Of a stretch of 64,000 nt of DNA, positions 11,751 to 31,903 are shown piece after piece. The position numbers and the translations under genes are program-made. Origin of the DNA: Paramacrobiotus metropolitanus (lineage: Eukaryota > Tardigrada > Eutardigrada > Parachela > Macrobiotidae). The stretch lies in the NCBI RefSeq assembly GCF_019649055.1, contig NW_026570250.1, forward strand, positions 682,001 through 746,000. Direction: 5' to 3'. The notes under the pieces are model-generated. The model was given only the letters and a program-made list of their open reading frames with translations. It had not been told where the DNA came from and ran no database searches. Each line of letters opens with the position of its first letter. The first letter of the stretch is position 1.

Positions 11751-12886
11751 TTTTATCCGCTGCTCGCTTCACTTTTCACGGCGAACTACGGGAACTGACG
11801 AATGCAAAGTTTGAACGAAGACCGGATGGCAGATTACAGGCATACGTAAGTGTTGGCGCTACGAGTCAACCACGTACGTTCGCGTACGTGCCGCTAGACA
11901 TCGTACGTCGCAGACGGCGTAGCAGTTACGAGCGGCGCTAGGCGGTTTTGGAGGGGGTATGCAAAAGAAAAATTTTCCTGATAAAAATCGCAAGCAGCCC
12001 AAGTAGCAACTAGCAAGTTATACTAATGTCAAGTTGAGCTTAAACCTATTTATTACAAATTATTCAGTAGTGGATAGTGAATCGGAAATCGGTTACCAAA
12101 CGGGCAAAGCCTAAAGGGGTTCAAAAGTGCCAAGGGTTAATTTGGGATGCTAGTCGGCACGCTCGGTGCGGCGCAATGGTTTTGAGAGCCCTGTCTGCCG
12201 CGCCACCTGCACCACTGATATTAACGACAAAAATAACGAGTAGAATCAGAGCAGAATTTTGTTTCCATATTGCACAAGGTTTAAGAAATTTTTATTTGAC
12301 TAATTAATTTTTAGAATTTTTATTAATGTGGGGTCATGATTAAGTATTACGATTATCTGATTTATCTCGAACTTCGAAGCTAAACAACAACAAAAACAAG
12401 ATCAGGTATTTGGCGAATTTGGACTCGTTCAATGATTTCGAGTCCTAATCCGATTTCGATTACGACACCTTAATACGAGCTACTCTCCGTGCTCAAATGA
12501 AGATTCTCATCCGTCGTAAAATGCCGTGACAGAACCCTTTTGGGAGTCTATACGATTTCCAGCCGCCTTCCTTCTGTGGACTATAGCTGTTTATTGATGC
12601 TAATCTGTTTATTCGCATTCATAAATTCTTATTACGCAAGAAAGAACTTCTTATCTGCTTTCTGAAATTTTTGAAAGAGAACATTCTGGCCGACACAACC
12701 GTATGAAAGGGCTCCAGAAGCTCGTCCTTTCCGTGGCTTCGCTTATTGCTTGCATTTCCATGTTTTCCAGCCATTAGGATAGTTCCAGCGGAGAAACTAT
12801 CTGGTTCTCTGACTATAATAATACTAACTAGAGACTCCACTGAACAATCTGTGATCTTCCGTTGGAAATCGTAGTGAATCTTTGAA
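11751..12886. other. Divergent promoter region between eS25 and PP2A-A
   Basis: Holds the 5' flanks of eS25 (minus) and the PP2A scaffold gene (plus), which are transcribed away from each other. No additional gene is supported; an ORF at 12077-12307 has no recognisable feature. Confidence 0.4.
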
Positions 12887-17297
<4,411 letters not shown>

Positions 17298-18252
17298 GCT
17301 CGCTCTTTGTGAATTTGGCCAAGGGATTGTGGACGGCCGTTCTCTCGATGGGCGCAATCATATAGCGATGGTGTCTAAGCTGATACGGAACACACAAACA
17401 CGGATTATTTACGTTTTTGATGGGTTGTGTATTTTGGGGGACGTATATACGCGTTTGCACTGTAGTCGAAAAAAGCGTCTAATTTGATACTGTTGATCTT
17501 GTGCGCTGCGGCGGTCTGGGTTACATTTTTGAGTTGTGGGAATAATCATACATTTATTTTGAATTTAATTTTCATCTGCATGTCCAGACTGAACGTCTCG
17601 CGCACCAGACAGCGAGCGGAAGCCGGCGTCTGTGGTGTTTTTGTTTCGGTTATCATGTTAGTGTCTCATGACCGACGCTAAAGGTGTATACCAGCCCCAT
17701 TTAATGCAGTCATGTTTGTGGTTCTTTTGGAAACAAATTGAAAAGTTTTTCTTTCGTTCCATTTTTGATTTGCTCTGCTGTTTTGCTAGCGCGCCCAATG
17801 TGTGTCTACGTTTTTTTGATGCTTTGATGCATAGCTATGCATAATTTTGAAGAAACTGACACTTTTGCTGCAACAGTTTTTGGTATTTATTATTATGTAA
17901 TAGTTTTTCGGTATGGTGTTTATAAGTTTAATAAATGAATGTTTTTCCGTTTCGAAATGTACGCACTCCTATAAACTTGTTACAGCGATTGGCTTTATTG
18001 CGAGTATTATGATCCATTCATAAGGTCAAGATTATTGAGATCCAAGAACTAACAAGTCCAGAGTTGTGTAATAATAAAAAAATCGTATCGAAAATAAATA
18101 AATGTATTATAAAACGTGCCCAGCTTTGTAAGAGTTGCTGGCAGTGCTATAACCAACATGCCGGCACCGAAAGACATATTTAGATGCCACTGGGTTTCGC
18201 AAGAAAGTTGCACAAAAACGGTCCCTGCTTGATTTTTATTGACAGGCCGGTA
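17298..18252. other. Convergent 3' ends of PP2A-A and Smurf
   Basis: T-rich 3' UTR-like sequence. AATAAA at 17930-17935 is a candidate polyA signal for PP2A-A. On the minus strand, AATAAA (plus TTTATT at 18235-18240) lies only about 12 nt beyond the Smurf stop codon and could end that transcript. Confidence 0.45.
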
Positions 18253-21126
<2,874 letters not shown>

Positions 21127-21302
21127 TTACGTTTGTTTTCCACACATATCGCACCTATCCCTATAGTCTGTCGCATAGTATTCATTCAATTGATATTAGT
21201 CGCAAATTCGCCATTGATAAAAATGGTCGCGTGAGTGGATTAGTACGTTATCAAGTGCAAGTGACCTTCACACTTGCTGCTCGTAAAAAAATTTCGTCAT
21301 GT

Positions 21303-21392
21303 CTACGCGCGAGAATACTCCCGCGCTATGAGTTTTGGCTACGCGCGAGAGTATCTCGCGCTATGAGTTTTGGCTACGCGCGAGAGTTTTTC
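21303..21392. repeat. GC-rich short tandem repeat, about 2.5 units of 35-36 bp
   Basis: Units start CTACGCGCGAGA and end GAGTTTTGG, at 21303, 21339 and 21374 (last one truncated). The middle unit contains the near-palindrome CGCGAGAGTATCTCGCG, so each unit could form a small stem. It lies in the presumed Smurf intron. The remainder of 21087-21503 shows nothing else. Confidence 0.6.
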
Positions 21393-21503
21393 GGTGCCAC
21401 TATTTATGAATATAATCAATATATTTCGACATAAATTCAGCTCTGGAGTTGTTTATAGTGCATTATAGTTGTCGTATCAGTCAATCTGCATCAAGTTAGT
21501 TAG

Positions 21504-22854
21504 TTACACCGCAGTCGTTCGGAAACCGGTAGGCATTCCCAGCCGGCGAATTATAGGCAGTACATCAGCTGCCGTTACTACAGCGTTATTTTTGGTCACA
21601 GAAGTTTTCCTTCGGGCGTTTCTTCCTTGTACTCGTGGAGGAGGTGTCAGTGCTCCTGTCTGTATTATTTCTAAGAACCACTGTCGGAAATCCTCGTCCC
21701 GGGCGTAATTGGCGCTCTGGATCTGTTTCCCCAGCAGAAGGTCATACGCATACGCAAAAGCGTATACCAAGCAGTTGTTACTGCCGGGAGACTGGGCGTA
21801 CACAGGGACGTATTCGATGGCCACCTGGCCTTTGGTCTCGGGATAAGAGAAAAGGAAGTTGAGTTGCAGTTTCAAAGCATCGGTGGGCATTTGACCGGTG
21901 GAACAGTATATTCGCACCACGCCAGGGTTTTGAGAATTAAAGAAGGCGCAAACATAATGATTGTCACCATTGCACAGCGGCTGTACGATAATACCTCCTT
22001 GCATGCGGACATGGAAACGAACCCTAGCGTAACACTGGTCGTTATGCTGGCACAGAGCTAACTCTGCAGGAAGTTCTAGCCCGCCTCTTTGAGGAAATGC
22101 ATTGCGTAGCAGATAAACACCTGCGTTGAGTAATCTCAGCTCCAAATCCGAGCCGAACGTTTTCAAATTGTTGATGTCCTCGCGAAGCACCACTAATTCT
22201 TCCCCGAATCGGTGTACGACTTCATTTTGACCATCCGCATGTGCCTCAAGTATCCGAACCGCACGCAAAGCGGGCGTTTCTCCTGGACGCGGCGGACTGT
22301 GGGGTATCCTGGCCGACTTCCGCCGCGGCATGCCGATATCGTTCCTTCTTGCCGAAGGATTGTTCGAAGCAGCGGGAGCCGGTGTTTCGGCTGGCTGGGG
22401 TGTGGCTTGGACTGGCTGTGACGACAGTACGGCTGTCCGATTAAATCGCTGATGGCGCCTTCCTTCCGACGGCCGACCGCGGGGCTTAATGGTTCCGCGA
22501 GGTCTGACTTTAAACGTCGGAAAATCAGGAGCGACAGAGTTGCTGACGGCAGGAGGCTCTAGCTCTGGCAAATCGGCTTCTTCGGCGGCTTCTTCCGCGG
22601 CTTCGGGGATGTTTGGCCGCTTTGGTGATGTTTCAGGTATCTATTCCTTAGCCAACAAGTCAGGGTGACTAATTACCGGCACAGCTCCACTTCGCACTAT
22701 GTCCAGGTATTGCTGCAAAGCGGCTATGTGCACTTTAAACTCCACCGCTCCAAATTTTGCTAACTCAGTGGCGATCTCCTTGCAGTGCAACAGCAAAGTC
22801 GTGCAACCAATGTTTTAATCATAGATTAAACTAATCTACAGCAAGACTTTCCAT
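21504..22854 (-). CDS. Ulp1/C48-like cysteine protease domain protein, probably transposon-derived
   Basis: A long open frame (21504-22571 and a little upstream) encodes a Pro/Ala/Arg-rich N-terminal part and a C-terminal domain like the Ulp1-type proteases carried by some DNA transposons. The pattern is His in HYVCAFF, hydrophobic-Tyr in VRIYCS, then Gln and Cys in YAQSPGSNNCLVYAFAYAYD. The Asp normally following the Tyr is replaced by Cys. A coherent model is 22840-22854 (ATG), 22677-22778 and 21504-22640: 417 residues, introns of 61 and 36 nt, with a TATA-like TATATATAAAAAGG on the minus strand at 22911-22924, about 60 nt upstream of the ATG. The 36-nt intron is needed to skip an in-frame TAG. 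If it is not real, the gene is broken. It lies inside the Smurf gene on the same strand. A domesticated or inactive transposon gene is likely. Confidence 0.5.
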
Positions 22855-22970
22855 GAGCACAGGAAAAAGCGTCGGCAAAAGGAGTAATCAGAATATCAGT
22901 ACCAGGTCTTCCTTTTTATATATACACCGGCGCACCGCTTTTCCCGCGGTTATTATGATTCGCTGAGCCG

Positions 22971-25494
22971 CAGCGATGACGTCGATCGACAGGTACAAGC
23001 GTCGCGACAGAGAACTCATCTGTCAGTAATTACTGCTTACATCCTTAGTATCCTCACCGGTTTCCGCCGTCTTGCACCGACACTAAAGTGCATCCGGCAG
23101 CAGAAGAGCCTTTTCATTTATCTCCTTAGAATAGACTGCAATGGTACTCGGAAGACATGCGGGATATGAATACACGGAAGCCCGTCACGGTGTGCGTTGT
23201 TCACGTTTGCTCCAGGGTTGATGATCAGGGCAACATGTCAGATACCGAAACAGGTTCAGATCTTCTTCTCGGCGCACGTGGATTATATGCCGACAAAGCA
23301 GTCCGAACGAGCAGTTGATGTAACAGTTGCACACAAAACACCGGTTGGCTGATCAAGTCGCTCTAGCATTATTATAGCGCAGTGCGTCAAACCTCCCCGG
23401 TGTACTGCGCAGGAAGACGTCGATCGAAGTGGGTCCCACCCCGAGAAATCCATTGTCATCCGTGGCTTAAGGGATGAAACAAGGTTTCTTCCCCGTACCG
23501 ACCCAGCCTTAATACCGCATAATGATATTGTGCCGGTTGTAAAATCGTATTTATCACTACTCCGAATACCCGGAAACACCCATGACTGTAGAAACGGTCA
23601 TTTTCTATTTTGTATGCAAAAACCGCTATTTTCCCACCTAACCGTAATCCGGTTATAGAAGTACATTAGTTAATGCGCTTTTTGTGTTTAATTCATTTAT
23701 AACACGTCATTAACTGCGCATCATAAGAGAATGCGTGGATGCATTCAACACCTTAGCAGCACATGCAGTCATTTGAATTTATCAGCATGGTGTCAAACCA
23801 CAGGCGCATGATTTCCCATCACAACAGCGGGTGTATCTATTGGGCTTTGGAAAAACAATACGGGGAGTTCATGATCCTGCTTTATTAAGGATCGTCAGGA
23901 TAAGCATAAAATTCCGTGAACAGCCCACGCAACAATGTGTACCCATGTGGTCACACAAAGCCGATAGCGTTGCCACTATCTGGAAATGCACATGACACTG
24001 ATGATGACAACACAAGATTTGCGTATTTCAATAGGGAAATCTGAAGACCTCTAATTTATGAAAGAATATATTTATGAAATTCATATTCTATCCAGTTCGC
24101 ATTTTCTTATTTTTCCACAGAACCATAATGCACTGCGGTAAAAGAAACTGCTTTGTAGTGTTTAGCACAGCCCAGTAATTAGCGACGCTGACAGGATAGA
24201 CGAGGCCGCGCAATCTGATAAATATATACGTACAACTTTACAAGTTATACTGATCAATGCAAGTTACGATGGATGTTCGTGAATAGTCGTACTTGCTGTT
24301 TCGTTCCGTTTTAATTGAACAAAATTATTTAACTGATAGGCACATGATCCATCCCTACTGGCAATAATAATGGTCCACAGGTCAAAATGAACGTTCCATT
24401 TGGGATCGAGCGTTCCGGCGCACACTTCCGATGTGGATGTTTGCCCTTTCCATCCACGACGACAGTAACAAAGGGATCTGGGAATTCTACAATAAACACC
24501 AATCAAAACTATACTTCGGCCTCTGTGAGGCCACTTTGGATCATGACTATTTGCAGATGTGTATTTAACTTTAAAACGATAGTGCAAAACCATCGAAATC
24601 ATTAATACCTCTAATTTAATTAGTTTTGGTTGCGCAATTCTCGTTTGCTAAATCTATTTAGAAACGTGCACCATGTCATCGGAGCTGCTGTCGATTTCCG
24701 ATTCAATATATCTATATTTATATATATTTTTAAAAACAGGAGACGGTCTAAGAAATAACACCCTAGATTGGGTCTTATTATTGCATTATACAGTACAGAA
24801 ACCGAAGATCAAGGCCTCAGTAAAGAAATGTCAAGGTGCTATGCATGCCGGTGACACTTACATGAAAGTTTATACACTACTAGTACTTCTAGAGATACTT
24901 GTACTACGTTTACTGATTACTCGTAGGTGGTACTAGACTACTAGGTACTCAACTGCCGTAACACAGGCATAAAAGATTTTTTCACGATTCCAGCTATTAT
25001 ATTGTAAGAATAAAATATACCTTTAGTTAATTCTCGTTGCAACTATGCCAGCCGGAAAAATGTAGTACAAAGCAAGCATTCTAAACCGACACATTGTGCA
25101 GCTTTTATTCTGTGATTTATCGTCCGGGATTTGGACAGGCAGTCAGATAACACTTGTCAAATTAATTCTCAGTATTTAAGATCCAGACTTTGATAGTTGT
25201 GATTCTGGCGATACAGCCGAAGATTGAAGAGATGCCAATCTTAAACTGGAAACGCTTTGTATTCAGAAAATTTCTGGATACTTTCTACCTTGTAAGGTAA
25301 TTTGCAGCATATATTCGTACGTTCGTGTGCGTCATGAATATAGAATAAGTATAATTGCTTCCAAATCAGTGGAAATAATACTGAAAAACTCCTTCTTGAC
25401 CAGGTTTTTCGCACAAAGCACTAAAAAAAAGAAGAAAGGTTATTCCTTTGACCGTAAAGTTATCTGGAATAAGAACCATGCCGTTGACGTGTTG
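22971..25494. repeat. Tandem duplication, copy 1
   Basis: Matches 25495-28117 almost base for base apart from many 1-4-base gaps and one replaced segment (23224-23364 here, 25750-25974 in copy 2). Nearly all the small differences I noted are bases missing from copy 1. Examples: TTTGCCCTTTCC against TTTGCCCGCTTCC, GGTCCACAGG against GGTCCTTACAGG, and AATACTGAAA against AATACTTACTGAAA. Confidence 0.9.
24379..25420 (-). pseudogene. Damaged copy of two Smurf C2-domain exons
   Basis: Counterparts of the C2 exons at 26995-27103 and 28004-28042. Here the core exon (24379-24486) has lost one base in the codons after VVVDG, shifting the frame, and lost the GTAAG donor. The LCAKNLVKKEFF exon (about 25382-25420) has lost its donor and its CAG acceptor. 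This copy cannot be spliced as in copy 2. Either it is a decayed duplicate or the defects are sequencing or assembly errors; the second seems likelier. Confidence 0.7.
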
Positions 25495-28117
25495 CAGCGA
25501 TGACGTCGATCGACAGGTACAAGCGTCGCGACAGAGAACTCATCTGTCAGTAATTACTGCTTACATCCTTAGTATCCTCACAGTTTCCGCCGTCTTGCAC
25601 CGACACTAAAGTGCATCCCGGCAGCAAGAAGAGCCTTTTCATTTATCTCCTTAGAATAGACTGCAATTAGTACTCGGAAGACATGCGGGATATGAATACA
25701 CGGAAGCCCGTCACGGTGTGCGTTGTTCACGTTTGCTCCAGGGTTGATGTTTTTCGCAGTGAGATGTCAGTTCTGGAGACAAGGCATCCGATACGAAAAT
25801 TACCAACTACGTGATTTCCTGCACCATTAGCACAAAACCGGCGGCGAAGCCAAAGAAACTACCTGAATTTCCCGAGCACTCGCTACATCTAAGTGAAATC
25901 AACTAAGTATTGCACACCTAGAGAAATTAAGTTAGTTGTCAAGACGAAGTCCGGTTAGGAAATGCTGTTAGCGCAGCATTATTATAGCGCAGTGCGTCAA
26001 ACCTCCCCGGTGTACTGCGCAGGAAGACGTCGATCGAAGTGGGTCCCACCCCGAGAAATCCATTGTCATCCGTGGCTTAAGGGATGAAACAAGGTTTCTT
26101 CCCCGTACCGACCCAGCCTTAATACCGCATAATGATATTGTGCCGGTTGTAAAATCGTATTTATCACTACTCCGAATACCCGGAAACACCCATGACTGTA
26201 GAAACGGTCATTTTCTATTTTGTATGCAAAAACCGCTATTTTCCCACCTAACCGTAATCCGGTTATAGAAGTACATTAGTTAATGCGCTTTTTGTGTTTA
26301 ATTCATTTATAACACGTCATTAACTGCGCATCATAAGAGAGAATGCGTGGATGCATTCAACACCTTAGCAGCACATGCAGTCATTTGAATTTATCAGCAT
26401 GGTGTCAAACCACAGGCGCATGATTTCCCATCACAACAGCGGGTGTATCTATTGGGCTTTGGAAAAACAATACGGGGAGTTCATGATCCTGCTTTATTAA
26501 GGATCGTCAGGATAAGCATAAAATTCCGTGAACAGCCCACGCAACAATGTGTACCCATGTGGTCACACAAAGCCGATAGCGTTGCCACTATCTGGAAATG
26601 CACATGACACTGATGATGACAACACAAGATTTGCGTATTTCAATAGGGGAAATCTGAAGACCTCTAATTTATGAAAGAATATATTTATGAAATTCATATT
26701 CTATCCAGTTCGCATTTTCTTATTTTTCCACAGAACCATAATGCACTGCGGTAAAAGAAACTGCTTTGTAGTGTTTAGCACAGCCCAGTAATTAGCGACG
26801 CTGACAGGATAGACGAGGCCGCGCAATCTGATAAATATATACGTACAACTTTACAAGTTATACTGATCAATGCAAGTTACGATGGATGTTCGTGAATAGT
26901 CGTACTTGCTGTTTCGTTCCCGTTTTAATTGAACAAAATTATTTAACTGATAGGCACATGATCCATCCCTACTGGCAATAATAATGGTCCTTACAGGTCA
27001 AAATGAACGTTCCATTTGGGATCGAGCGTTCCGGCGCACACTTCCGATGTGGATGTTTGCCCGCTTCCATCCACGACGACAGTAACAAAGGGATCTGGGA
27101 ATTCTACAATAAACACCAATCAAAACTATACTTCGGCCTCTGTGAGGCCACTTTGGATACATGACTATTTGCAGATGTGTATTTAACTTTAAAACGATAG
27201 TGCAAAACCATCGAAATCATTAATACCTCTAATTTAATTAGTTTTGGTTGCGCAATTCTCGTTTGCTAAATCTATTTAGAAACGTGCACCATGTCATCGG
27301 AGCTGCTGTCGATTTCCGATTCAATATATCTATATTTATATATATTTTTAAAAACAGGAGACGGTCTAAGAAATAACACCCTAGATTGGGTCTTATTATT
27401 GCATTATACAGTACAGAAACCGAAGATCAAGGCCTCAGTAAAGAAATGTCAAGGTGCTATGCATGCCGGTGACACTTACATGAAAGTTTATACACTACTA
27501 GTACTTCTACAGATACTTGTACTACGTTTACTGATTACTCGTAGGTGGTACTAGACTACTAGGTACTCAACTGCCGTAACACAGGCATAAAAGATTTTTT
27601 CACGATTCCAGCTATTATATTGTAAGAATAAAATATACCTTTAGTTAATTCTCGTTGCAACTATGCCAGCCGGAAAAATGTAGTACAAAGCAAGCATTCT
27701 AAACCGACACATTGTGCAGCTTTTATTCTGTGATTTATCGTCCGGGATTTGGACAGGCAGTCAGATAACACTTGTCAAATTAATTCTCAGTATTTAAGAT
27801 CCAGACTTTGATAGTTGTGATTCTGGCGATACAGCCGAAGATTGAAGAGATGCCAATCTTAAACTGGAAACGCTTTGTATTCAGAAAATTTCTGGATACT
27901 TTCTACCTTGTAAGGTAATTTGCAGCATATATTCGTACGTTCGTGTGCGTCATGAATATAGAATAAGTATAATTGCTTCCAAATCAGTGGAAATAATACT
28001 TACTGAAAAACTCCTTCTTGACCAGGTTTTTCGCACAAAGCACTGCAAAAAAAGAAGAAAGGGTTATTCCTTTGACCGTAAAGTTATCTGGAATAAGAAC
28101 CATGCCGTTGACGTGTT
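25495..28117. repeat. Tandem duplication, copy 2
   Basis: The more complete copy; it holds splice-competent C2 exons of Smurf. It differs from copy 1 by a private 225-bp segment at 25750-25974. The junction with copy 1 is abrupt, passing from GACGTGTT to GCAGCGATGACG without filler. Confidence 0.9.
26995..28042 (-). CDS. Smurf: Smurf C2-domain exons (N-terminal part)
   Basis: Two exons in good splice context. 28004-28042 encodes LCAKNLVKKEFF, between a TTTTTTTGCAG acceptor and a GTAAGT donor. 26995-27103 encodes FPDPFVTVVVDGSGQTST and TLDPKWNVHFDL, between TTGTAG and GTAAGG. Phases join (A|AA). This is the first half of the Smurf C2 domain, used for membrane phospholipid binding and autoinhibition. 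Strand and order fit the WW/HECT exons at 18253-21086. The initiating exon (upstream of 28042) and the second half of C2 plus WW1 (between 21.1 and 27.0 kb) were not found, so the gene is incomplete as assembled here. Confidence 0.75.
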
Positions 28118-28615
28118 TTTCAGTAATTTCCTCATTTTGTACTGTGTGCTTGACTGCAGTGAAGAATGAAAAGCAAATCTTGTGCGAGTCCCGTTGAGCT
28201 GCATGGTTTCGTGTTATTGATTGCCCCACTTTTCGATATGAAAATCTCTCGTTCCTTGTCTAGGTATTTACTACCCAGTACCCACTGCGTAATAACCATC
28301 CACAAGCAATCAAGCCTTAGCAAAGGATTTAAATTCTTCCCGACGAGAACCGCCAGCATATTTCACAGTCTAATTACATATAAATCAGAGCGGCACAAGT
28401 AAGTCCTTTTTTACGGAGACTCGGTGCCGTGTATACGGCAAGCAAAGACGTCCGCTCTTTTGGATCCAGTTTACGCTGGTACTGGTGAGTAAGGCCAAGC
28501 GCACATTATTGCGTAAAATGCAAGCTGATACAGCATTATATATATATATATTTTTTTTTTTTTATTAGTTCCATATCAATCAGTACACTGATGTGCCGAT
28601 GTGCATGAAATTGTA

Positions 28616-28618
<3 letters not shown>
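28118..28618. other. Non-coding, expected site of the first Smurf exon
   Basis: No exon could be recognised. It ends in a T-rich and TA-rich low-complexity stretch. Confidence 0.3.

Positions 28619-28691
<73 letters not shown>
28619..28691. repeat. (AT)n microsatellite
   Basis: Uninterrupted alternating A and T over about 72 bp, preceded at about 28538-28563 by a shorter TA run and a T tract. Confidence 0.97.
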
Positions 28692-28699
<8 letters not shown>

Positions 28700-31550
28700 C
28701 AGCTCCAGTGACATTTTTCCGACAAATGCTTTCATTATTTATTTGAAATAGTGGTATCCCTGGATTTTACAGCAGGAAGTCAAGAGAGATACCGAAACGT
28801 GACAAATTTTTCAATGTTGTCACGATGGGGACTCTCGACCGGCTATCACATTTCGTTTACCTGCATCCCAGAAGCCAAGATATGGCTGTAAACTGTAACT
28901 TCCCTACAATCATTAAATCCATACAACCTTCCTTACAAGTAATGTTTGCACCGTTAATGAATGTAACCAAATGATCCAGGTACGTCGTGCGTAAGCCGTA
29001 AGACAAAAACGACCACTACACAATCATTTTCCTTGAATTTTGATAAAAGAGAGTCGTGCTTAACAAGCTGTTAGCCATATGTAGCTGTAGAAAAAGTAGC
29101 TGACTGTTTTTCACGTGAGCGCTGGGAAACGTCCTAGACTCCCTACAGTAATACATCGTATGCAAGTATAGAATGGTCTTTACATGTTTGTCACATGGAT
29201 TTGTCTTGCGCAAGACTTTCACGAGATGTAAATCGTCGATCGCTGCTATAATTATATGTTCAAAGTGTTCAGTAAATTAAATTGACTGTTCCAGAAGTTA
29301 TATATTCACTCTTAAAATTTATAGAAGTTTTTGACAACATGCTGCACAAAATGCAAAATGCCTCGACCCACACAGGTCCAAATGATTCAACTTCAGACTA
29401 AAGCTATCACGGTTAAACAAACACCTAATACTATACGTAGGAAATCATTAACGACTATTTCTTTCGTTGATCTACCTCTTCTAGCAAAGTGCAAGAAATA
29501 CACTGATTAAGTATGCTGCACATGCAGTTGACCATACGCATATTACAGTGCATTTCAGGTGTGCATTTTACCATCGTCATTGTTGACCACATAATTCTGT
29601 CTCAGCGGACGGTTGTCCTTAGACGACTTCGCATTGCGGGCATTTAAGGTGCTCTGGTCCAGTGCATTTGAAGTAACCTAATCACTGCTCGCACTTGTCA
29701 AACAGTCTACGCTTTCTTTCGGATTCGCAGGTTACTCGAGTGTGAGGATACTCTTGTAGCTACCGCAACGCTAACCGCATCACAACAACACTGACCAAAC
29801 ATCGTTACGAAACGTACAACGCCAGTCAAAATTAAGATTCTACTGCCTGTGTCCACTCTCTGTCACGGAAAACGCTCTTGACGATTACTGATCGCTTCCT
29901 TCTCTCTTGCAATGCTTGATTGATTATGCTGGACACTCGACAGCACAAGAAGACTGTCCGACAATAGAAGCTTCTTAGAATATTACCATAAATTATTCAG
30001 AATTATCAGCATTCAGTGATTAATAACGCAAGAATCAGTGCAGGAGCGCCAATTGCTCCACAGCAAATTACGTACTGCATCTCAGTACTCAGTGATTACT
30101 TAGTAAGGCAGCGCCACGTTCGAAATTTAAATCATTTTCAAACGAATTGAGTTCACTGGCGTCAAACATACGATAATTTTCACGCATTTCCAACGATCGT
30201 TTTCAATACATGCAGAACGAACTGGAATTAAATGTGCATTTCAACCGCAGCGTCCAAACTGGTTTCTTACATGAAAACATGTCACCGTGCGCTCGTAATA
30301 TTACAGTTAAATTAACTGGCCGGCAAATAGGGTTTGTGCTGCACTGTATCAACGGTTATCGACCTTGCGCTTTCGCTAACCTACATTCAAGCGAAATACC
30401 TTAGCTTGTCTAAAATAGAAGCTCATTATTCCTCTAATAAAAGACTTTCAAGTTTATTCCCTTAATTCCTAAGTATAATTTTTGAACCACTAGCCAAAAT
30501 TTTGTTGGCTGCATACTAAAGGTTAACCAAGAAGATTGTACAGTTTGCACTGAATTTGATATAAACGGTATATTACCGCTGGTACTGTATTCATTCGTCA
30601 ACGCAATACGAGTTCAACGAATTCTTATGTTTGAATAGAGATTTTCTTTGATAGTTTAAGAGTGACGTCAATGTGGCTTTCTCCCGGTATAATCGAATAT
30701 CGGATACAGTACGGCTTCTTCGGATCCAACCAATAATTCGATTTGTACTATTTTGAGCGCTCAGAACGTACTGATTTTAAAAATTTATTTTCTGACGGCT
30801 TCGTAAATTTCAAGATCTAACCACAGATTTGTTTCGAATAAATATACTACTGCAAAAATACCTACAGCACTTATGCAAAGTTACACACTGTCAATAATGC
30901 ATTGCTGACCACTGACTAGTGATAACGGGCAGTGCATCTATATATAATATTGTTATGGTATTAATCTTACATTCATGCGAGTAATAAAAGCCGGTGAATT
31001 TTTATCAGAATGGCGAGGCCTAATCCCTGAACAGGGGGAAGATGATCATCTTTCATGTAACAAATTACTGCGGGCAGCAAAATCCCCTTGAGAAATTGTC
31101 CTACCCTGCTGCGACGACAGCACTGCATGCTGCCATGTGAACCGAACTGCTAACTCAGCTGCACACTGACCCTGTTGACCGCCTACGGCTAGGTATGCAA
31201 GCACTGAGGCTAAACAAACTGATCTACCATGGCCAGGCTGGTAAATTGAGGAATTTTCTCCACTAAACTACCACTTCATGCAAGCTAGAAAGGTATCAAG
31301 TAAACGCGTTATCCCTTTTATGCTCCATGTGCATAATGGACTGATTACTTTAGACCCGTCTGATCGGGAGAATCAAATGTGCCCGGAATTTGTTGACTTG
31401 CACGTGTTTGCTGGACATCTCGTGTTATTAATATACTGGCAATCAATTATCAAAACCAGTACTATTAAAGCAATAATATAACTGATCACGCATACATGTA
31501 ATTATACAAAGTACGATTCTGCATGAATATAGTCAACCTTATTATTTTTC
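28692..31550. other. Gene-poor AT-rich region
   Basis: About 2.9 kb with no ORF carrying domain features. The small frames at 29016-29222 (-), 30210-30404 (+) and 31278-31481 (+) look random. Confidence 0.4.
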
Positions 31551-31599
31551 CCGCAGCGCCAGACTTTATGGCAACGAAACATAAAGTCTGGCGCTGCGG
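31551..31599. repeat. Perfect 20-bp hairpin with 9-nt loop
   Basis: 31551-31570 is the exact reverse complement of 31580-31599, with the loop GCAACGAAA between. The stem is GC-rich at its base (CCGCAGCGCC) in AT-rich surroundings. No homology extends past the stem. Confidence 0.9.
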
Positions 31600-31903
31600 A
31601 TCAATAAACGCAATACATATTAAAGTTTCATGTATTGGAAAAAGCCTTGGACATGGCAGAATATTGCAAACGGAAACGCTGCCACACCTCCTTGCTTTTG
31701 CGGAAATCCCTGCGCATAGCCGAAACAAAATAAATTCCGCGTGGAATATGGATGATCGTATTTCATTTTAAGCGCCTAATGCCGCACACATTACGCGCAA
31801 GGAAAGCTCGTTATAAATCAGCAACAATCAGCGTCCACGCTCTCTTAGAATACATGGTAATCATTGAACAAAAAATCCGCCTCCTCACCTGTTAATCTTA
31901 CAG

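Noticed and set aside
23283-23579. Minus-strand ORF repeated in both duplication copies (also 25968-26189)
   Set aside because: Its recurrence is explained by the duplication, no domain is recognisable, and the 3' half differs between copies.
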